From: JAIOTH01 sp964639335
GTDB lineage: Bacteria; Patescibacteriota; Patescibacteriia; UBA1558; S5-K13
Direction: 5' to 3'
Assembly: GCA_964639335.1 (NCBI GenBank)
Contig: CAZXCJ010000024.1
Span: 1 to 18,379, forward strand
DNA length: 18,379 nucleotides
Within the stretch, counting starts at the first letter, position 1. Each line of letters begins with the position of its first letter. This document shows positions 13,629-18,379 of the stretch, piece after piece. The notes below the pieces were generated by a model. The model saw only the letters and a program-made list of their open reading frames with translations, was not told where the DNA came from and ran no database searches. A program made the position numbers and the translations under genes.

Positions 13629-13687
13629 TTTAGGTATAAAGGGTAATTAATCAAAAACCTCATATCTATTAAAATTAGGTGAGGGGT
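13615..13687 (+). promoter_or_regulatory. Long-range leader stem before lepB
   Basis: ACCCCTACACCTAATTT (13615-13631) pairs with AAATTAGGTGAGGGGT (13672-13687): 16 pairs with a single bulged A, around a 40-nt loop. A competing local hairpin CCTAA-T-TTAGG (13624-13634) uses part of the left arm. Two mutually exclusive structures near a start codon are typical of leader switches, but no known class is recognised. Confidence 0.5.
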
Positions 13688-13694
13688 AAATAAT

Positions 13695-13708
13695 TATCTA
13701 ACGGGATG
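13695..13708 (+). promoter_or_regulatory. Third TATCTAACGGGAT arm carrying the lepB start codon
   Basis: TATCTAACGGGAT (13695-13707) matches the arms at 13588 and 817 exactly and contains the first two bases of the lepB ATG. It can pair with either CCCGTTAGATA arm upstream (13488 or 13556), which would bury the start codon. There is no separate Shine-Dalgarno. Confidence 0.6.
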
Positions 13709-14329
13709 AACGAACAAGAAAAAGAACCAATAATAGAGCCAGAAACAACTGAGAAAAAAAATCATTTTTGGAAATCATCACTCAGTTTTGGTTTAGAAAT
13801 AGTTAAAACTGTAATTATATCTTTAGCTATTATTTTGCCCATTAGATATTTTATAATTCAGCCCTTTATGGTTGATGGAGCATCTATGGAGCCCAATTTT
13901 TTTGACAATGAATATTTAATTATTAATGAAATTTCTTATCATTTTACTGAACCACAAAGAGGAGATGTAATAGTATTTAAAAATCCGGAAAATGAGAGCC
14001 AATTTTTTATAAAAAGAGCAATTGCCCTGCCGGGAGAAAAAATTAGAATAAAAGATGGAAATGTTTATATTCAGCTCAAAACAGAGAATAAATTTATCCA
14101 AATTGATGAAAGCGATTATTTGCCAGAAACTACTCAGACTTTCGGTGATTGTGAGGTTACTTTGGAAAAAAATGAGTATTTTGTTTTAGGAGATAATCGT
14201 AGAAATAGCAAGGATTCTCGGATTATAGGTCCGATTAAAGAAAATTTAATTATGGGGAAGGTCTGGATTAGGGGTTTTCCTATAGATAGAATTTCTGTTT
14301 TTAAAACAGATTATAATTATGGTTTTTAA
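13706..14329 (+). CDS. lepB: Signal peptidase I
   Basis: A 207-residue membrane-bound serine protease that removes signal peptides from exported proteins on the outer face of the membrane. After a polar N-terminus there is one membrane segment (about 28-51). Catalytic Ser60 lies in GASMEPNF and the general-base Lys103 in IKRAIALPGE. The LGDNRRNSKDSR box of the family lies near 172-183. Length is typical of single-anchor Gram-positive-like LepB. The start is the ATG within the repeat arm; no better alternative exists. It is followed after 2 nt by hisS, so the two are co-transcribed. The nearby secreted protein at 16671 is a plausible client. Translation may be controlled by the long leader. 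Confidence 0.93.
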   Translation: MNEQEKEPIIEPETTEKKNHFWKSSLSFGLEIVKTVIISLAIILPIRYFIIQPFMVDGASMEPNFFDNEYLIINEISYHFTEPQRGDVIVFKNPENESQFFIKRAIALPGEKIRIKDGNVYIQLKTENKFIQIDESDYLPETTQTFGDCEVTLEKNEYFVLGDNRRNSKDSRIIGPIKENLIMGKVWIRGFPIDRISVFKTDYNYGF

Positions 14330-14331
14330 AT

Positions 14332-15741
14332 ATGTCTAAATCTAAATTAAAATCATTAAAATTAAAGAAAGCAACTTTGCAAAAGGCAAAAGCCAAACAA
14401 AGTAATGCTAAACTTAGGATAAATAAAAAACCCAAAAAAAATAAGAATAGAAAATTTTTTTTAGTTAAGGGCTTTAAAGATATTCTTCCGGAAGAGCAAA
14501 AATATTGGGATTTTATTCGCGATAAAGCAATTAATATTTCTAGGGCCTATGGATTTAAAAGAATAGATTTACCTGTTTTAGAGGAAACAGAGCTTTTTGT
14601 AAAAGGAGTGGGGCCAGATACGGATATTGTTAATCATGAAATGTTTTCTTTCAGTACTTTGGGCAGGGAAAAAGTAAGTTTAAGGCCAGAGGGAACAGCA
14701 GGCATTGTTCGTGCTTATATACAGCATGGAATGTTAAACAAGCCCAAACCAGTAAAATTATTTTATATTGGCCCCATGTTTAGATACGATAAGCCGCAGG
14801 CCGGTAGGTATAGACAATTTTACCAATTTGGAGCAGAGGTCTTAGGAGCAGATGATCCGATTATAGATGCTCAATTAATATATATGGTTTATCAAATGTA
14901 TAATTCTTTTAAAATACCTATTAATATTCAGATTAATAGCATTGGTTGTAAAACTTGTCGCAATAAATACATTAAGGCCTTGAAAAATTATTTAAAAAAG
15001 AACCGTTCTAAATTATGTGCAGATTGTAAAACAAGGTATATTGAAAATGCTTTAAGGGTTTTAGATTGCAAGCAAAAAAAATGTCAAGAACTTATTTTAG
15101 AAGCTCCGCAGATTGTAGATTATTTATGTGAGGATTGTAATAAACATTTTGTTAAGGTTTTGGAATATTTAGAAGATATTGAAGTTCCCTATATTTTAAA
15201 CCCATTTATTGTACGGGGACTAGATTATTATAATCGGACTACTTTTGAAATTTTTCCTCAAAATGAGGAAGATAGCAGTCAAAGTGCTTTAGTCGGAGGC
15301 GGTCGTTATGATAAATTAGTTAAAAATTTAAAGGGACAAGATACTCCAGCTATAGGTTTTTCAATGGGCCTGGAAAGAACAATAAACAGTTTGAAAAAGA
15401 TTGAAAATTTAAAAATTGAACCTAAAAATAAATGTGATATATTTATTGCTCAATTAGGCGAAAGAGCCAGAAAAAAGGCCTTAGTTTTATTTGAAAAATT
15501 AAGACAATCTGGTTTTAAAGTAGCAGAAAATATTTCTAAATCGTCTTTAAAGTCGCAGTTAGAGAGCGCTAATAAATCAAATGCCAAATTAGCATTAATT
15601 ATTGGGCAAAAAGAAATTTTGGACAATACAATTTTAATTAGAGATATGGAAAGCGGAAATCAAGAAGTGGTGCCAGAGGATAAGATCAGCAAGGCCTTAA
15701 AAAGGCGTTTAAAAAGTTTAAATATTAGAAAAAATAGGTGA
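14332..15741 (+). CDS. hisS: Histidyl-tRNA synthetase with Lys-rich N-terminal extension
   Basis: A 469-residue class II synthetase that charges tRNA-His. The core starts near residue 43 (LVKGFKDILPEE). Motif 2 region RPEGTAGIVRAY (118-129) and GPMFRYDKPQAGRYRQF (147-163), histidine-specific GLDYYNRTTFEI (296-307), motif 3 GFSMGLERT (342-350) and a C-terminal anticodon-binding domain (from about 365) are all present. An insertion between them carries cysteine pairs at 206/209, 229/232, 246/251 and 266/269, as in many bacterial HisRS with a Zn-ribbon-like insert. The first 41 residues are strongly basic (K-rich) and are not part of the catalytic fold; they may bind RNA. Two nucleotides separate it from lepB. 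Confidence 0.95.
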   Translation: MSKSKLKSLKLKKATLQKAKAKQSNAKLRINKKPKKNKNRKFFLVKGFKDILPEEQKYWDFIRDKAINISRAYGFKRIDLPVLEETELFVKGVGPDTDIVNHEMFSFSTLGREKVSLRPEGTAGIVRAYIQHGMLNKPKPVKLFYIGPMFRYDKPQAGRYRQFYQFGAEVLGADDPIIDAQLIYMVYQMYNSFKIPINIQINSIGCKTCRNKYIKALKNYLKKNRSKLCADCKTRYIENALRVLDCKQKKCQELILEAPQIVDYLCEDCNKHFVKVLEYLEDIEVPYILNPFIVRGLDYYNRTTFEIFPQNEEDSSQSALVGGGRYDKLVKNLKGQDTPAIGFSMGLERTINSLKKIENLKIEPKNKCDIFIAQLGERARKKALVLFEKLRQSGFKVAENISKSSLKSQLESANKSNAKLALIIGQKEILDNTILIRDMESGNQEVVPEDKISKALKRRLKSLNIRKNR

Positions 15742-15769
15742 TACCAATATACGAATGGCATGCGAATTA

Positions 15770-15797
15770 TACTAATATGCTAATTAGTATATTAGTA
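15770..15797 (+). repeat. Inverted repeat upstream of rpsU
   Basis: TACTAATAT (15770-15778) and ATATTAGTA (15789-15797) form a 9-bp stem around a 10-nt loop. The 15-nt word TAATTAGTATATTAG (15781-15795) also occurs at 55-69. There is no T-run, so it is not a standard terminator. It may be a leader hairpin of the bS21 gene or a dispersed repeat. Confidence 0.45.
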
Positions 15798-15823
15798 CCA
15801 TCCAATTTGTATCATTAGTATAG

Positions 15824-15832
15824 AAAGGAAGG
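15824..15832 (+). promoter_or_regulatory. rpsU: Strong Shine-Dalgarno for rpsU GTG start
   Basis: AAAGGAAGG lies 10 nt before GTG 15843 and supports that start. Such a strong purine-rich site is uncommon in this window. Confidence 0.65.
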
Positions 15833-15842
15833 TAAAAATAAA

Positions 15843-16061
15843 GTGGTAGAAGTCAAACAGAAAACCAATGAATCTTTTGAAAAATTAATTAGAAGATTTA
15901 CTAAAAAAATAATTCAAAGCGGTAAATTATTACAGGCGCGAAAGGTTAGGTTTCAGAATGAAAGAAAAAATAAAAGAAAACTTAAATCTGCGGCAATTTA
16001 TCGTTTAAAAGCCCAAGATCAAAGAGAATATTTGAGAAAAATAGGCAAGATAGATGAGTAA
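15843..16061 (+). CDS. rpsU: Small ribosomal subunit protein bS21
   Basis: A 72-residue highly basic protein resembling bS21, which sits near the 3' end of 16S rRNA and helps select mRNAs. The family pattern is seen in order: VEVKQKTNESFEKLIRRFTKK (N-terminal, with the ES-x-E-x-L-x-R-R-F core), a helix with QSGKLLQARK, and a basic KNKRKLKSAAIYRLK tail. GTG is used as start with a good Shine-Dalgarno. It lies next to a yqeY-like gene, a neighbour pair common in bacteria. Confidence 0.85.
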   Translation: MVEVKQKTNESFEKLIRRFTKKIIQSGKLLQARKVRFQNERKNKRKLKSAAIYRLKAQDQREYLRKIGKIDE

Positions 16062-16135
16062 ATTGCTAAATTGCTAAATTGTTATAAATTTCAAATTCGT
16101 AATCTAGCAGTACAACAGTTTAACAATATAACAAT
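16061..16135. repeat. AT-rich tandem and inverted repeats between rpsU and yqeY
   Basis: AAATTGCT is repeated in tandem from the rpsU stop (16061-16081). ATTGTTATA (16078-16086) is the exact reverse complement of TATAACAAT (16127-16135), which could form a stem around 40 nt just before the yqeY start. No terminator T-run is seen. It looks like low-complexity intergenic sequence. Confidence 0.4.
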
Positions 16136-16143
16136 GTAATTAT

Positions 16144-16605
16144 ATGTCTTTAGAAAAAAAAATTGAAAAAGATTTTATTCAGGCCCTCAGGTCAAAAAAC
16201 CAAGTTGTATTGGGAGTTTTAAGATTACTTAAGAGTGTTTTTCAAAATAAAGAAATAGAAAAGAAAGCAAAATTAAAAGACGAAGATGTAATTAAAGTCT
16301 TAATGTCTGAAGTAAAAAAAAGAAAAGACAGTATAGAACAATTTAAAAAAGGCGAGCGTAATGATTTAGTAGCTCAAGAAGAAAAAGAAATTGAAATTAT
16401 TGATCAATATTTGCCAGAAATGAAATCTAGTGGCGAGATAAAAAAAATTATTTGTGATATAATAGAAAGAGAGAAGATAGAGAGGTCTGTAAGTAATTTT
16501 GGACAGCTAATGAAATTAGCCATGCAAGAATTATCTGGTCAGGCCGAAGGAAACCTTGTTTCAGAAATTGTCAAAGAAGAATTAAGCAAGTCAGAAAGTT
16601 TGTAA
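16144..16605 (+). CDS. yqeY: YqeY/GatB-like family protein
   Basis: A 153-residue soluble, largely helical protein of the YqeY family, related to the C-terminal (tRNA-binding) tail domain of GatB. Family features are visible: LRLLKSVFQNKEIE (27-40), the ExKKRKDSIEQFKKGERNDLVAQEEKEIEII core in short runs (about 56-86), the DQYLP motif (about 87-91), and the C-terminal FGQLMKLAMQELSGQAEG region. It may influence aminoacyl-tRNA metabolism, but the exact function of stand-alone YqeY is not known. It follows rpsU. No clear Shine-Dalgarno is present. Confidence 0.88.
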   Translation: MSLEKKIEKDFIQALRSKNQVVLGVLRLLKSVFQNKEIEKKAKLKDEDVIKVLMSEVKKRKDSIEQFKKGERNDLVAQEEKEIEIIDQYLPEMKSSGEIKKIICDIIEREKIERSVSNFGQLMKLAMQELSGQAEGNLVSEIVKEELSKSESL

Positions 16606-16670
16606 GGCAGAAAAAGAATGAATTATCGCTTGTTGGTTGCTTATTACTAATTAGACATTATATTATAATA

Positions 16671-18379
16671 ATGTTATCTAAATTAAAAACAAAAAACAAT
16701 TCATATCTTTCTAAAATAACTGTTGTCAGTTTAGTTTTAATGTCAGCAGTTATTTTTTTATTACCAAATGTTTCACATGCCCAAATTTTAGTTCCTCAAG
16801 TAAATAATTTAAGCACTGGTAGTATTGAAGAAATAGCTGGCACTGTTATTCAATTAGTTTTGGGTTTATTGGGTTTAATTGCTTTAGTTATTGTTTTATA
16901 TGCTGGCTTTATGTGGATGACTTCGGCAGGCAATGAAGAAAAAATTACTCAGGCCAAAAAAATATTAAGCGCTGGAGTAATTGGTTTAGTAATTATTTTA
17001 ACCTCTTATATTATTACCAGTTTTATTTTAAAAACTATTCAAGAAGGAGCGGGTGGAGGTGGTGGCGGATATGAAGATTATACAGAAGGATTGGGCGGAT
17101 TTGGCGGAGGAGCATTAGGCGGGGGCGTGATTGAATATCATTATCCTGCTCGAGATGCTACAAATATTCCGCGCAATACTTTGATTATGATTAGTTTTAA
17201 AGTACAAGTTGCTACTAGTAGTGTAATATCTGGTTCTTTTTCTGATAATCCTGGTCAGGGCATATGTGCAAATTATACTAATGATAATACCAATGGCAAT
17301 GCTTGTGGCAAATTAAGTGATGATATAGAAATAGCAGATTATGGTGCTGAAAATATTCCCTTAAACTCAGATGATGTTATTGCTGTTTTAACTGCTGATG
17401 GAAAAAATATTTTACTTCGTCCTATATATAATTTGGGAAATGAAGAAAATTCTAGCGATACGATTATTCATTTGGGCGCAGGAATGATAACTGCTGATGA
17501 TAAAAATTTATTTGGTGGTTTAGAAAATGGATATGCTTGGCAATTTGAAGTCAGTACTTTTTTAGACCTTACGCCACCAACTGTTAGTTTTGTTTGGCCC
17601 GAAGGTAATAATGGTGGGGATAAATTTGCTAGAAATGCTATTATTCAAATGACTTTTTCTGAACCAATAAATATTTTAAGTGTTAATCAAGATACGGTTA
17701 CTTCTACTTCGTCTATTGGGGGACCATTAACTGGTAAATTAAGAATTAGTAATCAATATAGAACAGTTGAGTTTTTATCAAATATGGATTGTGGTACTGG
17801 CGTTATAATAAATTCATGTGGTGAAGAGGTTTTTTGCTTACCCGGTGATTCAATTATTACAAGCACAAGCACAGCGGGAGATTTGCTTGATTTTACAAGC
17901 GGTATTAATGATGCCGCTGGTAATTTTCTTGATGGGAATGGAAATGGTGAAGAAGAGGGCTTTCCAAACGATGATTACTCTTGGGCTTTTGAAACTAATG
18001 ATGATATTGATACAACTGCGCCAGAAATAGATGCTATAAATCCAAATAATAATGATGAAAATATTCAATTAAATCCTTATCCTCGCATTTCAGCTAGCTC
18101 TACAGAAGTTCTCTCCCCGGGTTCTTTAACTACGGAGAGTTTTTATATTTATGATTATACAATTTGTAATACAGAGGAATATGAAGATTATGAAGACGAG
18201 GAAGGCAAGAGTCGTATTCCAAATATTTGTTTTCCTCAAGGCGGTTATTCGGTATATATTAGTAATAACAGTCAAAAATGCAATCTGCAATTATATTCAC
18301 CTTATTTAGAAAATAATACTATTTATCGTCCAAGATTAACTTCTGAAATTAAAGATTCTTATGGTAATTGTTTTAATCC
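16671..18379 (+). CDS. Partial secreted/surface protein: VirB2-like membrane hairpin plus Ig-like domains
   Basis: The open frame runs off the right edge, with 569 codons visible and no stop. The N-terminus is a signal peptide (basic n-region, hydrophobic core about 15-35, likely cleavage after SHA, about residue 38). Two more hydrophobic segments (about 60-85 and 100-121) flank GFMWMTSAGNEEK, the pattern of VirB2/TrbC-type pilin subunits. A glycine-rich linker (about 126-155) then leads to repeated domains of Big_5/Ig-like type (PARDATNIPRNTLIMISF; RNAIIQMTFSEPIN; TAPEIDAINP), rich in Asn/Asp and containing several cysteines. It is probably anchored and exposed at the cell surface, possibly for adhesion or as a pilus-like structure. 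Start ATG 16671 is chosen for the signal peptide; a TATAAT-like word ends one base before it, so the transcript start is unclear. Confidence 0.75.
   Translation, partial: MLSKLKTKNNSYLSKITVVSLVLMSAVIFLLPNVSHAQILVPQVNNLSTGSIEEIAGTVIQLVLGLLGLIALVIVLYAGFMWMTSAGNEEKITQAKKILSAGVIGLVIILTSYIITSFILKTIQEGAGGGGGGYEDYTEGLGGFGGGALGGGVIEYHYPARDATNIPRNTLIMISFKVQVATSSVISGSFSDNPGQGICANYTNDNTNGNACGKLSDDIEIADYGAENIPLNSDDVIAVLTADGKNILLRPIYNLGNEENSSDTIIHLGAGMITADDKNLFGGLENGYAWQFEVSTFLDLTPPTVSFVWPEGNNGGDKFARNAIIQMTFSEPINILSVNQDTVTSTSSIGGPLTGKLRISNQYRTVEFLSNMDCGTGVIINSCGEEVFCLPGDSIITSTSTAGDLLDFTSGINDAAGNFLDGNGNGEEEGFPNDDYSWAFETNDDIDTTAPEIDAINPNNNDENIQLNPYPRISASSTEVLSPGSLTTESFYIYDYTICNTEEYEDYEDEEGKSRIPNICFPQGGYSVYISNNSQKCNLQLYSPYLENNTIYRPRLTSEIKDSYGNCFN

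Noticed and set aside
13484..13708. CRISPR array from the repeated CCCGTTAGATA/TATCTAACGGG arms
   Set aside because: The arms are inverted, not regularly spaced direct repeats, no spacers of uniform length exist, and no cas genes are present.
17818..18068. Overlapping open frames on both strands near the right edge
   Set aside because: They lie inside the continuous frame of the Ig-like surface protein and have low-complexity translations.

Overview
The window looks like a chromosomal segment from an ultra-small bacterium of the Candidate Phyla Radiation (Patescibacteria, most likely a Parcubacteria-type lineage). This is an inference from the AT-rich genes, short GC-rich hairpin repeats between genes, a pilin-like transmembrane segment fused to Ig-like surface domains, a PurD-like ATP-grasp protein with no purine operon around it, and dispersed CCCGTTAGA...TCTAAYGGG hairpin repeats. 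TGA ends at least two genes (mod, hisS), so the UGA-Gly code of Gracilibacteria/Absconditabacteria does not apply.

Layout. 1-827: no protein gene; a tRNA-Lys(UUU) sits among GC-rich inverted repeats, followed by a terminator, a candidate promoter and a hairpin whose 3' arm runs into the next start codon. 828-2111: PurD-like ATP-grasp protein, convergent with 2199-3155 (minus strand), a short CNNM/DUF21-CBS membrane protein, with a 13-bp bidirectional terminator between them. 3314-5986: a P2-type (Ca2+-type) cation ATPase, divergent from the CNNM gene, with a bulged hairpin in its leader.

6224-13348 is an accessory defence island on the plus strand. It has a type III restriction-modification mod gene, a Shedu-like (DUF4263) PD-(D/E)XK nuclease translationally coupled to it, a small second PD-(D/E)XK protein, a DUF3800 protein, and then, after an internal terminator and a 157-bp gap, the type III res gene. 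Two nearly identical terminator hairpins in the same orientation bracket the island. The Mod and Res genes look intact (DPPY and GSGTT motifs; Walker A, DEAH, GRGAR motifs and a C-terminal D...ExK). The unusual point is the three putative nuclease genes placed between mod and res.

13349-13705 is an elaborate untranslated leader for lepB-hisS: a good sigma-70-like promoter, two full and one half copy of the CCCGTTAGATA/TATCTAACGGGAT arms, a possible 9-codon leader peptide, and a 16-bp stem just before the lepB start. Then come lepB (signal peptidase I), hisS (histidyl-tRNA synthetase), rpsU (bS21, GTG start), a yqeY/GatB-like gene, and the 5' part of a large secreted or surface protein (VirB2-like membrane hairpin plus Ig-like domains) that runs off the right edge.

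The strongest candidates for something undescribed are (a) the five-gene mod-Shedu-nuclease-DUF3800-res island and (b) the repeat-derived hairpins that carry the start codons of two unrelated genes, with alternative pairing partners that resemble a translational switch.
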